Origin: RH-AL1 sp964244495
GTDB lineage: Bacteria > Pseudomonadota > Alphaproteobacteria > Rhizobiales > Beijerinckiaceae
DNA length: 64,000 nt
Assembly (NCBI GenBank): GCA_964244495.1
Contig: CAXTIU010000017.1
Coordinates: 1 to 64,000 of the forward strand
Reading direction: 5' to 3'
The notes beneath the pieces were generated by a model. It made no database searches. It worked only from the letters and a program-made list of their open reading frames with translations, and had not been told where the DNA came from. This document shows, one piece after another, positions 8,693-16,950 of the stretch (the first letter of the stretch is position 1; each line of letters opens with the position of its first letter). The translations under genes and the position numbers were made by a program.

Positions 8693-9874
8693 GTGCCGGT
8701 CGGAGCGCGATCGATCGCGGCGGAAGCGGGCCGGCCGGGCTTGCGCGACCGCTTGTTCGCCGGCCGTAACCGCCTGCTGGCTCATCCGCGCTTCCAGCGC
8801 TGGGCCTCGACCTTCCCCCTGACCCGGCCGGTCGCGCGGCGCCGGGCCGGCGCCCTGTTCGACCTGTGCGCCGGCTTCGTCTACTCGCAGGTCCTGTTCG
8901 CCTGCGTCGAACTGCGGCTGTTCGAGGCGCTGGTCGACGGCCCGCTCGCCCCGGCGACGCTGGCGGCGCGGAGCGGCTTGCCGCTCGACGCGGCTTGCCG
9001 GCTGCTGGACGCGGCGGCCGCGCTGCGTCTCGTCGAGAAGCGTGACGGCGGCTACGGCCTCGGCGTGCACGGCGCGGCCTATCTCGGCAATCCCGGCGTC
9101 GGCGCGATGATCCGGCATCACGCGATGGTCTACCGCGACCTCGCCGATCCCGTCGCCCTGCTGAAGGGGAAGGTCGCGGGGACGGAGCTGGCGCGGTTCT
9201 GGCCCTACGCCGCCGCCGCCGCGCCACGCGAGCTCGACGGCGACGCGGTCGAGTCCTACAGCGCCTTGATGTCGGCGTCCCAATCGATGATCGCCGACGA
9301 TGTCCTCGACGCCCATCCCCTCGACGACGGCACCTGCCTGCTCGACGTCGGCGGTGGCGGCGGCGACTTCCTCGTCGCGGCCGCCCGCCGCCGGGCGGAC
9401 CTTCGCGTGATCCTTTTCGACCTCCCCGCCGTCGCCGAGCGGGCCGAGGCCCGGTTCGCCCTCGACGGCTTGGCCGGGCGCGCCCAGGCGGTGGGCGGCG
9501 ACTTCAAGCGCGACCCGCTGCCGGCCGGCGCCGACACGGTGTCGCTGGTGCGCGTCGCCCACGACCTCGCCGACGACGCGCTCGACGCTCTGCTCGTCGC
9601 CATCCTCGCCGCGTTGCCGCCCGGCGGCACCTTCCTCCTGGCGGAGCCGATGGCGGAGACGGCGGGCGCCGAGCGGGTCGGCGCCTACTTCGCGATGTAC
9701 CTCCTGGCCATGCGGCAAGGGCGGCCCCGCTCGGTCGCCGACCTCAGCGGGCGCCTCCGCAGGGCGGGCTTCGCTCAGGTGCGCACGGTCCCGACGCCGC
9801 GCCCGATGCTGACCAGCCTGCTCGTGGCGCGGAAAAGCGCCACCGCCGCGCACCCAATCGTCAGATATAGTTGA
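8693..9874 (+). CDS. crtF: Demethylspheroidene/hydroxycarotenoid O-methyltransferase CrtF
   Basis: CrtF O-methylates the 1-hydroxy group of acyclic carotenoids, giving methoxy ends in spheroidene or spirilloxanthin. The 393-residue protein has an N-terminal winged-helix dimerisation domain (VYSQVLFACVELRLFEALVD, then DAACRLLDAAAALRLVEK) and a class I methyltransferase domain with the SAM motif LLDVGGGGGDFL near residue 220. It starts at GTG 8693, six bases after the crtE stop, so the two are probably co-transcribed. No crtA is seen in the window, which favours the spirilloxanthin series. Confidence 0.94.
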   Translation: MPVGARSIAAEAGRPGLRDRLFAGRNRLLAHPRFQRWASTFPLTRPVARRRAGALFDLCAGFVYSQVLFACVELRLFEALVDGPLAPATLAARSGLPLDAACRLLDAAAALRLVEKRDGGYGLGVHGAAYLGNPGVGAMIRHHAMVYRDLADPVALLKGKVAGTELARFWPYAAAAAPRELDGDAVESYSALMSASQSMIADDVLDAHPLDDGTCLLDVGGGGGDFLVAAARRRADLRVILFDLPAVAERAEARFALDGLAGRAQAVGGDFKRDPLPAGADTVSLVRVAHDLADDALDALLVAILAALPPGGTFLLAEPMAETAGAERVGAYFAMYLLAMRQGRPRSVADLSGRLRRAGFAQVRTVPTPRPMLTSLLVARKSATAAHPIVRYS

Positions 9875-9902
9875 CAGTGTTTTATGTCAGTCTAAGATGA
9901 CA
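9871..9902 (+). promoter_or_regulatory. bchC promoter with PpsR/CrtJ-type site
   Basis: A consensus -35 TTGACA (9871-9876) is followed after 16 bases by TAAGAT (9893-9898). TGT 9885-9887 and ACA 9900-9902 form a perfect TGT-N12-ACA operator across the spacer and -10. Transcription would start near 9905. That rules out the ATG at 9897 as the bchC start and supports a start at 9945 or 9951. This would drive the long bchCXYZ-puf unit. Confidence 0.75.
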
Positions 9903-9944
9903 CATAGGGATGGCGACGCGCTGATCGGGCCGGCGGTGGGGAGG

Positions 9945-10886
9945 ATGGCGGTGCAGGCAGCGGCGATCGTTCTCAGCCAACCCGGCCGGATCGCGATGCG
10001 CGAACTCGATCTCAAGCCGGTCGCCGCCGGCGACGTCGTCGTCGCGATCGAGCACAGCGCCATCAGCACCGGCACCGAGCGGCTGCTCTACGAGGGCACG
10101 ATGCCGGCGTTCCCCGGCATGGGCTACCCGCTCGTGCCGGGCTACGAGGCGGTGGGGCGGGTGATCGATGCCGCCGACGGCGCCCTGGCGGTTGGGCAGC
10201 GCGTCTTCGTGCCGGGCGCCGATTGCTTCGAGGGCGCGCGCGGCCTGTTCGGCGCCGCCGCCTCGCACCTCGTGGTGCCGGCGGCGCGCCTGCTTCCCGT
10301 CGCCGACGACCTCGCCGAGCGCGGCGTGCTCCTCGCGCTCGCCGCCACCGCCCACCACACGTTCGCCGCACCCGACGCGCCCAAGCCGGAGCTCATCGTC
10401 GGGCACGGCGCGCTCGGCCGATTGCTCGCCCGCCTCGTCGTCGCCACCGGCGCCCCGGCCCCGACCGTCTGGGAAACCGACCGGCGACGGGTCGACGGCG
10501 CGCGGGGCTACGCCGTCGTCCACCCGGACGCCGATCCGCGCCGCGATTACCGCGCCATCACCGACGCGAGCGGCGCCCCCGACATCCTCGACACGCTGAT
10601 CGGCCGCCTCGCGGCGGGCGGCGAGATCTGCCTCGCCGGGTTCTACAGCCGGCCCCTGTCCTTCGTGTTCCCGCCGGCCTTCATGCGCGAGGCGCGCCTG
10701 CGCGTCGCCGCGCAATGGCTCCCGGCCGACCTCGCGGCGGTCAACCGCCTCGTCGCCGCCGGCGCGCTGTCGCTCGATGGCCTCGTCACCCACCGCGCCG
10801 CCGCGCGCGACGCCAGCCAAGCCTACGCGACCGCCTTCGGCGACGCGTCGTGCCTGAAGATGGTCCTCGATTGGAGCCGCCCATGA
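9945..10886 (+). CDS. bchC: BchC, 3-hydroxyethyl bacteriochlorophyllide a dehydrogenase
   Basis: BchC oxidises the C3 hydroxyethyl group to acetyl late in bacteriochlorophyll a synthesis. It is a medium-chain dehydrogenase-like protein of about 313 residues with the family blocks EHSAISTGTERLLYEG, GYPLVPGYEAVGRV, the nucleotide-binding GHGALGRLLARL, and LCLAGFYS-like ICLAGFYSRPLSFVFPPAFMR. The GGGGAGG ribosome-binding site at 9938-9944 touches ATG 9945 and is better spaced for GTG 9951, which also matches the family N-terminus best. It overlaps bchX by four bases. Confidence 0.94.
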   Translation: MAVQAAAIVLSQPGRIAMRELDLKPVAAGDVVVAIEHSAISTGTERLLYEGTMPAFPGMGYPLVPGYEAVGRVIDAADGALAVGQRVFVPGADCFEGARGLFGAAASHLVVPAARLLPVADDLAERGVLLALAATAHHTFAAPDAPKPELIVGHGALGRLLARLVVATGAPAPTVWETDRRRVDGARGYAVVHPDADPRRDYRAITDASGAPDILDTLIGRLAAGGEICLAGFYSRPLSFVFPPAFMREARLRVAAQWLPADLAAVNRLVAAGALSLDGLVTHRAAARDASQAYATAFGDASCLKMVLDWSRP

Positions 10887-11890
10887 ACGCCCACACGCCG
10901 ATCGACATGAGGGACGCCCTGCGCGCCGAGGCGGCGGTCGAGCCGGACGCGGTGCCCGCGCTCGACGAGGCGGCGCCCGCGAAGAAGGAGACGCAGATCA
11001 TCGCGATCTACGGCAAGGGCGGCATCGGCAAGAGCTTCACGCTCGCCAACCTCAGCTACATGATGGCGCAGCAGGGCAAGAAGGTCCTGCTGATCGGCTG
11101 CGACCCGAAGAGCGACACCACCTCGCTGCTGTTCGGCGGCCGCGCCTGCCCGACCATCATCGAGACCTCGGCGAAGATGAAGGCGGCGGGTGCCGCGATC
11201 TCCATCTCCGACGTCTGCTTCAAGCGCGACGGCGTCTACGCGATGGAGCTGGGCGGCCCGGAGGTCGGGCGCGGCTGCGGCGGGCGCGGCATCATCCACG
11301 GCTTCGAGTTGCTGGAGAAACTCGGCTTCCACGAGTGGGGCTTCGACTTCGTCCTGCTCGACTTCCTCGGCGACGTGGTGTGCGGCGGCTTCGGCCTGCC
11401 GATCGCCCGCGACATGTGCCAGAAGGTCATCGTCGTCGCCTCCAACGACCTGCAGTCGCTCTACGTCGCCAACAACGTGTGCTCGGCGGTGGAGTATTTC
11501 CGCAAGCTCGGCGGCAACGTCGGCGTCGCCGGCATGGTCATCAACAAGGACGATCACACCGGCGAGGCGCAAGCCTTCGCGCAAGGTGCCGGCATCCCCG
11601 TGCTGGCGGCGATCCCGGCCGACGAAGACATCCGCCGCAAGAGCGCGAACTACGAGATCATCGGCACCCCCGGCAACCGTTGGGCCTCCGTGTTCGAGGA
11701 CTTGGCGCGGAACGTCGCCGACGCGCCGCCGGTGCGCCCCCGGCCGATGACGCCCGACGGCCTGCTCAACCTGTTCTCCGCCGACGCGGTCGGACGCGAC
11801 GTGGTGCTGGTGCCGGCCACCATGGAGGACATGTGCGGACGCGCCGACGTGGCGAAGCCGTCCCTCGAAGTCGTCTACGACGAGGCGTGA
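10883..11890 (+). CDS. bchX: Chlorophyllide a reductase iron protein BchX
   Basis: BchX is the NifH-like ATP-dependent electron donor to BchYZ, which reduces ring B of chlorophyllide a. The 335-residue protein has the P-loop YGKGGIGKSFTLANLS (near residue 45), the switch region CDPKSDTT, the [4Fe-4S] cysteines in GRACPTI/GRGCGGRG, and DFLGDVVCGGFGLPIA. The first 35 residues are a variable extension before the P-loop. It overlaps bchC by four bases (ATGA), so translation is probably coupled, and bchY follows within six bases. Confidence 0.97.
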   Translation: MNAHTPIDMRDALRAEAAVEPDAVPALDEAAPAKKETQIIAIYGKGGIGKSFTLANLSYMMAQQGKKVLLIGCDPKSDTTSLLFGGRACPTIIETSAKMKAAGAAISISDVCFKRDGVYAMELGGPEVGRGCGGRGIIHGFELLEKLGFHEWGFDFVLLDFLGDVVCGGFGLPIARDMCQKVIVVASNDLQSLYVANNVCSAVEYFRKLGGNVGVAGMVINKDDHTGEAQAFAQGAGIPVLAAIPADEDIRRKSANYEIIGTPGNRWASVFEDLARNVADAPPVRPRPMTPDGLLNLFSADAVGRDVVLVPATMEDMCGRADVAKPSLEVVYDEA

Positions 11891-11895
11891 GCGGC

Positions 11896-13455
11896 ATGGA
11901 TCGCGACGCACCCATCGGCGACTCCGTGGCGCTCGGCGAGGCCGGCGAGCCGGTCGCGGCGGACGGCGCCGCCGGCTGCCACGCGGGCAAGGCGACCATG
12001 CGCGAGGCGGCGGTGGCGGCCGGCAAGTCGGACATCCTCGACCAATACGCCCGCGACTACCCGCAGGGGCCGCACGACCAGCCCCAAAGCATGTGCCCGG
12101 CCTTCGGCTCGCTGCGCGTGGGGCTGCGCATGAAGCGCACCGCCACCGTGCTGTCGGGCTCGGCCTGCTGCGTTTACGGCCTCACCTTCACCGCGCATTT
12201 CTACGGTGCCCGGCGCTCGGTCGGCTACGTGCCGTTCAACTCGGAGACGCTCGTCACCGGCAAGCTGTTCGAGGACATCCGCGAGGCGGTCCACCAGCTC
12301 GCCGATCCCGCCAACTACGACGCCATCGTCGTCACCAACCTGTGCGTGCCGACCGCGTCGGGCGTGCCCCTGCGGCTGCTGCCGCGCGCGATCAACGGGG
12401 TGCGCATCATCGGCATCGACGTGCCGGGCTTCGGCATCCCGACCCACGCCGAGGCCAAGGACGTGCTGGCCGGGGCGATGCTCGCCTACGCCCGTGAGGA
12501 AGCGATGGCCGGCCCGGTCGCGGCGCCCGCCAAGGGGCGCTCGGAGCGGCCCGCCGTGGCCTTGCTCGGCGAGATGTTCCCGGCCGACCCGCTCGGCATC
12601 GGCGCGCTGCTGGAGCCGCTCGGCCTCGACGCCGGCCCGGTGGTGCCCACCCGCGAGTGGCGCGAGCTGTACGCCGCGCTGGACTGCCCGGTCGCCGCCG
12701 CCATTCACCCCTTCTACACGGCGTCCATCCGCGAGTTCGAGGCGGCCGGGCGGACGATCGTCGGCTCCGGCCCGGTCGGCGTCGACGGCACCGCCGCCTG
12801 GCTGGACGCCATCGGCGCCGCCGCCGGCGTGGCGCAAGCCAAGGTCGACGCGGCCAAGGACCGCTTCCTGCCAGCGATCGCCGGCGCGCTCGCCGCCAAG
12901 CCGATCCGCGGGCGCATCACCGTGTCCGGCTACGAGGGGTCGGAGCTGCTCGTCGCCCGCCTGCTCGTCGAGAGCGGCGCGGATGTCCGCTACGTCGGCA
13001 CCGCCTGCCCGCGCACGCCCTGGTCGGAGCCTGACCGCGAATGGCTCGCGGCGAGGGGCGTGCCGGTCACCTACCGCGCCTCGCTTGAACAGGACCTCGC
13101 GGCCATGCACGAATTCGAGCCGGACCTCGCCATCGGCACGACGCCGGTGGTGCAGAAGGCGAAGGCGCGGGGCATCCCGGCGCTGTACTTCACCAACCTC
13201 ATCTCCGCCCGGCCGCTGTTCGGCATGATGGGCGCCGGCTCGCTCGCCGAGGTGGTCAACGCGGCGATCGCCTCCAAGCCGCGCTTCGACGCGATGCGGG
13301 ACTTCTTCGAGGGGGTCGGCGCGGGCCATGCCGCCGGCGTCTGGCAGGAGCAGCCGGTCGACCGGCCCGACTTCCGCGAGAAGTACGCGCGCGCGCTGGC
13401 CATCAAGGCCAAGCAGCGCGCGGCCGAGGAAAAGGCGATCGGGGAGACCGTCTGA
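11896..13455 (+). CDS. bchY: Chlorophyllide a reductase subunit Y
   Basis: BchY is a NifD/BchN-like catalytic subunit of chlorophyllide a reductase. The 519-residue protein has a variable N-terminus followed by cysteines placed as in the family: SMCPAFGSL, SGSACCVYGLTFTAHFYGA and VTNLCVPTASG. These supply [4Fe-4S] ligands together with BchZ. FTNLISARPLFGMMGAGSL near the end is also conserved. ATG 11896 is used; GTG 11887, overlapping the bchX stop, is an alternative. The stop overlaps bchZ (TGATG). Confidence 0.96.
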   Translation: MDRDAPIGDSVALGEAGEPVAADGAAGCHAGKATMREAAVAAGKSDILDQYARDYPQGPHDQPQSMCPAFGSLRVGLRMKRTATVLSGSACCVYGLTFTAHFYGARRSVGYVPFNSETLVTGKLFEDIREAVHQLADPANYDAIVVTNLCVPTASGVPLRLLPRAINGVRIIGIDVPGFGIPTHAEAKDVLAGAMLAYAREEAMAGPVAAPAKGRSERPAVALLGEMFPADPLGIGALLEPLGLDAGPVVPTREWRELYAALDCPVAAAIHPFYTASIREFEAAGRTIVGSGPVGVDGTAAWLDAIGAAAGVAQAKVDAAKDRFLPAIAGALAAKPIRGRITVSGYEGSELLVARLLVESGADVRYVGTACPRTPWSEPDREWLAARGVPVTYRASLEQDLAAMHEFEPDLAIGTTPVVQKAKARGIPALYFTNLISARPLFGMMGAGSLAEVVNAAIASKPRFDAMRDFFEGVGAGHAAGVWQEQPVDRPDFREKYARALAIKAKQRAAEEKAIGETV

Positions 13456-14918
13456 TGCTTGTCCTCGATCACGATCGCGCGGGCGGCTACTGGGGCGCCG
13501 TCTACGCCTTCACCGCCATCAAGGGCCTGCAGGTCATCATCGACGGCCCGGTCGGCTGCGAGAACCTGCCGGTCACCGCCGTGCTGCACTACACCGACGG
13601 CTTGCCGCCGCACGAGCTGCCGATCGTCGTCACCGGCCTGTCGGAGGAGGAACTCGGCAAGACCGGCACCGAGGGCGCGATGAAGCGCGCCCACGCGAGC
13701 CTCGACCCGGCGCTGCCGGCGGTGGTGGTGACCGGCTCGATCGCCGAGATGATCGGCGGCGGCGTGACGCCGGAGGGCACCAACATCAAGCGCTTCCTCC
13801 CGCGCACCATCGACGAGGACCAGTGGCAGGCCGCCGACCGCGCCATCAACTGGCTGTGGACCGAGTTCGGCCCGAAGAAGGTCGTCCCGCGCAGGGCCCG
13901 CAAGGAGGGCGAGCGCCCCCGTGTGAACATCATCGGGCCGATCTACGGCACCTTCAACATGGCCTCCGACCTCGCCGAGATCCGCCGGCTGGTGGAAGGC
14001 ATCGGCGCCAGCGTCAACCTGACGTTCCCGCTCGGCAGCCACGTCGCCGACGTCGCCAAGCTGCCCAACGCCGACGTCAACGTCTGCCTGTACCGCGAGT
14101 TCGGCCGGCTGCTCTGCGAGGGGCTCGATCGCCCCTACCTCCAGGCGCCGATCGGCCTGCACGCCACCACCAAGTTCCTGCGGACGCTGGGCGACCTGCT
14201 CGGCCTCGACCCCGAGCCCTTCATCGAGCGCGAGAAGCACACGACGGTCAAGCCGCTGTGGGACCTGTGGCGCTCTGTCACCCAGGACTTCTTCGGCACG
14301 GCGAGCTTCGCGGTGGTGGCCACCGACACCTACGCCCGCGGCGTCCGGCGCTTCCTGGAGGGGGAGATGGGGCTGCCCTGCACCTTCGCCGTGGCGCGCA
14401 GGCCCGGCGCGAAGACCGACAACGACGAGGTCCGCGCGCTCTGCCGGACGAAGGCGCCGCTGGTGATGTTCGGCTCCTTCAACGAGCGCATGTACCTCGC
14501 CGAGGTGTCCTCGCGCGCGATGTTCATCCAGGCGTCCTTCCCCGGCGCCGTCATCCGCCGCCACACCGGCACGCCGGTGATGGGCTACGCCGGCGCGACC
14601 TGGCTCGTGCAGGAAGTCTGCAACGCGCTGTTCGACGCGCTCTTCCACATGATCCCGCTCGCCTCCGCCATGGATAGGACCGAGGCCACGCCCGCCCGCC
14701 TCGCGGGACGCCCGACCCCCACGCTCGCCTGGGACGACGACGCGCGCGCCGCGCTGGAAACCCTCGTCGAGCAGCAGCCGGTGCTGGTCCGCATCTCCGC
14801 CGCCAAGCGCCTGCGCGACGCGGCCGAGCGGGCCGCGCACAGGGACGGCGGCACCCGCGTCACCGCCGATCACGTCGAGGACTCGGGCCTCGCCTTCGCC
14901 GCCGGCGGCGCGGCGTGA
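13455..14918 (+). CDS. bchZ: Chlorophyllide a reductase subunit Z
   Basis: BchZ pairs with BchY to form the catalytic component. The 487-residue protein begins MLVLDHDRAGGYWGAVYAF and carries the cysteine block IDGPVGCENLPVTAVLHYTD, the ELGKTGTEGAMKRAH segment and the C-terminal photosystem-family helix domain DDDARAALETLVEQQPVLVRISAAKRLRDAAE. The start overlaps the bchY stop by one base. It is followed after 45 bases by pufQ, so bchCXYZ-pufQBA looks like one superoperon, as in other purple bacteria. Confidence 0.96.
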   Translation: MLVLDHDRAGGYWGAVYAFTAIKGLQVIIDGPVGCENLPVTAVLHYTDGLPPHELPIVVTGLSEEELGKTGTEGAMKRAHASLDPALPAVVVTGSIAEMIGGGVTPEGTNIKRFLPRTIDEDQWQAADRAINWLWTEFGPKKVVPRRARKEGERPRVNIIGPIYGTFNMASDLAEIRRLVEGIGASVNLTFPLGSHVADVAKLPNADVNVCLYREFGRLLCEGLDRPYLQAPIGLHATTKFLRTLGDLLGLDPEPFIEREKHTTVKPLWDLWRSVTQDFFGTASFAVVATDTYARGVRRFLEGEMGLPCTFAVARRPGAKTDNDEVRALCRTKAPLVMFGSFNERMYLAEVSSRAMFIQASFPGAVIRRHTGTPVMGYAGATWLVQEVCNALFDALFHMIPLASAMDRTEATPARLAGRPTPTLAWDDDARAALETLVEQQPVLVRISAAKRLRDAAERAAHRDGGTRVTADHVEDSGLAFAAGGAA

Positions 14919-14963
14919 ACGCGACACCTTCTCGTTGACACTTCAAGCACGGAGGACCTTGCC

Positions 14964-15041
14964 ATGACGGCACATAGCATGAGCGCACGCAGCATGAGCG
15001 CACGCAGCATGAGCGCCCGGACCATGAGCGCCCGGACCATG
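14964..15041 (+). repeat. 15-bp tandem repeat carrying six in-frame ATGs
   Basis: ATG codons occur every 15 bases at 14964, 14979, 14994, 15009, 15024 and 15039. Units 14979-15038 are two copies of ATGAGCGCACGCAGC followed by two of ATGAGCGCCCGGACC; the first unit is diverged. The tract encodes the N-terminus of pufQ. Confidence 0.95.
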
Positions 15042-15257
15042 GCGTCGCGCGCGCTCGACGCACCGTCCGTCGGACAGAACTGGGACAGCCTCCAGTTCAA
15101 GCTGATCTTCTCGCTCTGCCTCGCCTTCTACCTGACGGCGGCGGTGCTGGCCCGGCTCGACCCGCGCTCCTGGCGCCGCGCGAGGCTCCGACGCTCCGCC
15201 TTCGCCGAGGCCTGGGAGGCCTCCGGCACCACCGCGCGCATCGCCTTCTCCGGCTAG
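14964..15257 (+). CDS. pufQ: PufQ-like protein with a repeated N-terminus
   Basis: PufQ is a small membrane protein needed for normal bacteriochlorophyll and photosynthetic complex formation. After about residue 26 the sequence fits the family: a hydrophobic helix LIFSLCLAFYLTAAVLARL and the C-terminal FAEAWEASGTTARIAFSG. The first 25 residues are a tandem MSAR(S/T) repeat made of 15-base units, each with an in-frame ATG. If translation began at the sixth ATG (15039) the product would be 72 residues, the usual PufQ length. GGAGG at 14951-14955 favours initiation at the first ATG, 14964. Confidence 0.8.
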   Translation: MTAHSMSARSMSARSMSARTMSARTMASRALDAPSVGQNWDSLQFKLIFSLCLAFYLTAAVLARLDPRSWRRARLRRSAFAEAWEASGTTARIAFSG

Positions 15258-15386
15258 GCGGCTCGCGACCCGATTCGTCCGGCTCCCCGGACGTTTGCCC
15301 GTCGCGGCGGCGCAGCCCGCCTCGACGATCCCGCCGCATGGACCATCGCGGTAACGGCCGATCCGGCCAAACGACAGGAGGGTAAC

Positions 15387-15608
15387 ATGGCTGAAGTCCA
15401 GGGACGCGACGTCTCCATCTCAGGCATGACGGAACCGGAGGCGCGTGAGTTCCACTCGATCTTCGTCACGAGCTTCATCATCTTCACGAGCGTCGCGATC
15501 GTCGCGCACATCCTCGTCTACCTGTGGCGCCCCTGGCTCCCCGGGCCGAACGGCTACAGGACCTCCATGGACCTGATCCACCACGTCCTCACAACCGCGC
15601 TCGCTTAA
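15387..15608 (+). CDS. pufB: Light-harvesting LH1 beta subunit
   Basis: This 73-residue antenna polypeptide has a single transmembrane helix. The bacteriochlorophyll-binding His lies in SVAIVAHILVYLWRPWLPG, and the N-terminal SISGMTEPEAREFHSIFVTSF is typical of LH1 beta. The C-terminal tail (about 17 residues after the RPWLPG turn) is longer than in Rhodobacter. It has an AGGAGGG ribosome-binding site just before ATG 15387 and is followed after 12 bases by pufA. Confidence 0.95.
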   Translation: MAEVQGRDVSISGMTEPEAREFHSIFVTSFIIFTSVAIVAHILVYLWRPWLPGPNGYRTSMDLIHHVLTTALA

Positions 15609-15620
15609 GGAGACATCGTC

Positions 15621-15800
15621 ATGTGGCGCGTATGGCTGCTCTTCGATCCCCGCCGGACCCTGGTCGCCCTCTTCACGTTCCTGTTCGGCCTGGCCCTGCT
15701 GATCCACTTCATCCTCCTGTCGACCTCGCGGTTCAACTGGCTGGAAGGCCCGCACCCCCAGCCGAGCAACTCCGTCACGCAATCGTCGGCGCCGAAATAG
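15621..15800 (+). CDS. pufA: Light-harvesting LH1 alpha subunit
   Basis: This 59-residue antenna polypeptide starts MWRVWLLFDPRRTLVALFTF, the LH1 alpha signature. Its one membrane helix contains the bacteriochlorophyll-ligating His in LALLIHFILLSTSRFNWLEG. AAGGAG lies 8 bases before ATG 15621. With pufB it forms the LH1 ring. The next genes would normally be pufL and pufM, but two hairpins and a heme oxygenase gene follow. Confidence 0.95.
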   Translation: MWRVWLLFDPRRTLVALFTFLFGLALLIHFILLSTSRFNWLEGPHPQPSNSVTQSSAPK

Positions 15801-15805
15801 CGGCA

Positions 15806-15865
15806 ACGGGTCTTTGACGGACCCGTCTTCGACGCACGGCGGCGGCGGCTTCCCGAGCCGCCGCC
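15806..15865 (+). terminator. Two hairpins after pufA
   Basis: Hairpin 1 pairs ACGGGTC (15806-15812) with GACCCGT (15820-15826). Hairpin 2 pairs GGCGGCGGCT (15841-15850) perfectly with AGCCGCCGCC (15856-15865) over a 5-base loop. No long T-run follows. They could be a transcript end or mRNA-stabilising hairpins like those that raise pufBA levels in other purple bacteria. Confidence 0.6.
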
Positions 15866-15903
15866 ACCTTGGCTGTTCCCGGCCCGGCTGCTAAGGCCGG
15901 GGC

Positions 15904-16593
15904 ATGGGATGTCCTTCCGCTCTGCCCGACCGGCCCGCGACCGGCGACGCCGCCGTCCGCTTCTCCGCCACCCTGCGCGAGGCCACGGCCGACGCGCATC
16001 GGGAAGCCGAGCGGACCGGCTTCGTCGCCGACCTCCTTCGCGGCCGCGCGACGCGGTCGGGCTACGCCCTGTTCCTCCGCAACCTCGTTCCCGTCTACGC
16101 CGCGCTGGAAACCGCGCTCGACGGCCACGTCGGGGGTGGGGCGGGCGTGCCGGCCCCTTTCGCCGACCGGCGGCTCCGGCGGCTGCCGGCCCTCCTGGCC
16201 GACCTCGACGCGCTGGTCGGCGCCGGATGGGAGCGAACCGTCGCCGTCCTGCCGGAGGCCGAGGCCTACGCGCTCGCGATACGCGGCGCCGGGCGGGGCG
16301 AGGGCCACCGCCTCCTCGCCCATGCCTATGTCCGCATCCTCGGCGATCTCAGCGGCGGCCAGATCCTGAAGCCGCTGCTCGCCCGCCTCTACGGTCTCGA
16401 GGCCCTCGCCTTCTACGACTTCCCCGCGTTCGCCGACACCCGCGCGCCGAAGGTCGCGATGCGCGAAGCGCTCGACGCCGTCGCGTCGGATGGCGCGGCC
16501 GCGATCGTCGCGGAAGCGGTCGCCGCCTTCCGCCACACCATCGCCTTGTCGAACGCGGTGCGGCGCGAGACGTCGCGCGCCGCGCCGGCTTGA
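15904..16593 (+). CDS. Heme oxygenase (biliverdin-producing)
   Basis: This 229-residue HO-1-like protein has the proximal heme-ligand His in LREATADAHREAERTGFV and the distal-helix signature YVRILGDLSGGQILKPLLARL. It opens heme to biliverdin, iron and CO. In phototrophs such enzymes often supply the biliverdin chromophore of bacteriophytochromes that control photosynthesis genes. No phytochrome gene is visible nearby. It lies where pufL/pufM would be expected, beyond the pufA hairpins, and may have its own promoter. ATG 15904 gives about 20 extra residues before the domain. Confidence 0.9.
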   Translation: MGCPSALPDRPATGDAAVRFSATLREATADAHREAERTGFVADLLRGRATRSGYALFLRNLVPVYAALETALDGHVGGGAGVPAPFADRRLRRLPALLADLDALVGAGWERTVAVLPEAEAYALAIRGAGRGEGHRLLAHAYVRILGDLSGGQILKPLLARLYGLEALAFYDFPAFADTRAPKVAMREALDAVASDGAAAIVAEAVAAFRHTIALSNAVRRETSRAAPA

Positions 16594-16950
16594 TCGCGGA
16601 GCGCTGCCATGCCCGTGGACAGCTCTGAACAGCCGGTCGATGCCCCGCTCGCCGGCCGGTTGGCTGCCGGAGCGAGCCGCCCGACCCCGGCCGCTACGGC
16701 GCCGACCACTTCGCTCCCGAAGGGCGGCGTTCGCCGGGCACGCCGAGTTCGGTGCGACGCACCCTCGCGGCGGAGCGGTTCCCTTTAGGAGGACCTGTCC
16801 CGCCAGGCCGCGGTGACCAGGGGCGCGACCGCGACACGATCCGGTGCGCGAGGCCTCGATCGCGATCGGCGGGGTGGGCGCGCCGGAGGCTTGGCTATCC
16901 CCGGAGAACCTCGACGCGGCCGGTTGTCGCCGGCCATCCGATCGCCCGGC
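16594..16950. other. Intergenic stretch without a convincing gene
   Basis: Between the heme oxygenase and the Cys-rich gene on the other strand I see only short GC-rich reading frames without recognisable motifs. A 60-codon frame from ATG 16609 is possible but has no supporting ribosome-binding site or domain. AGGAGG at 16791-16796 is not followed by a long frame. Confidence 0.5.

Noticed and set aside
7676..9853. 725-codon minus-strand frame opposite crtE-crtF
   Set aside because: Its composition (Arg, Gly, Ala, His) is that of antisense sequence in a high-GC genome, and crtE and crtF are clear on the plus strand.
9897..9944. ATG 9897 as the bchC start
   Set aside because: It lies inside the promoter and PpsR-type operator, upstream of the likely transcription start, and adds residues not found in the family.
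14964..15041. CRISPR-like repeat
   Set aside because: Units are contiguous 15-base coding repeats with no spacers and no cas genes in the window.
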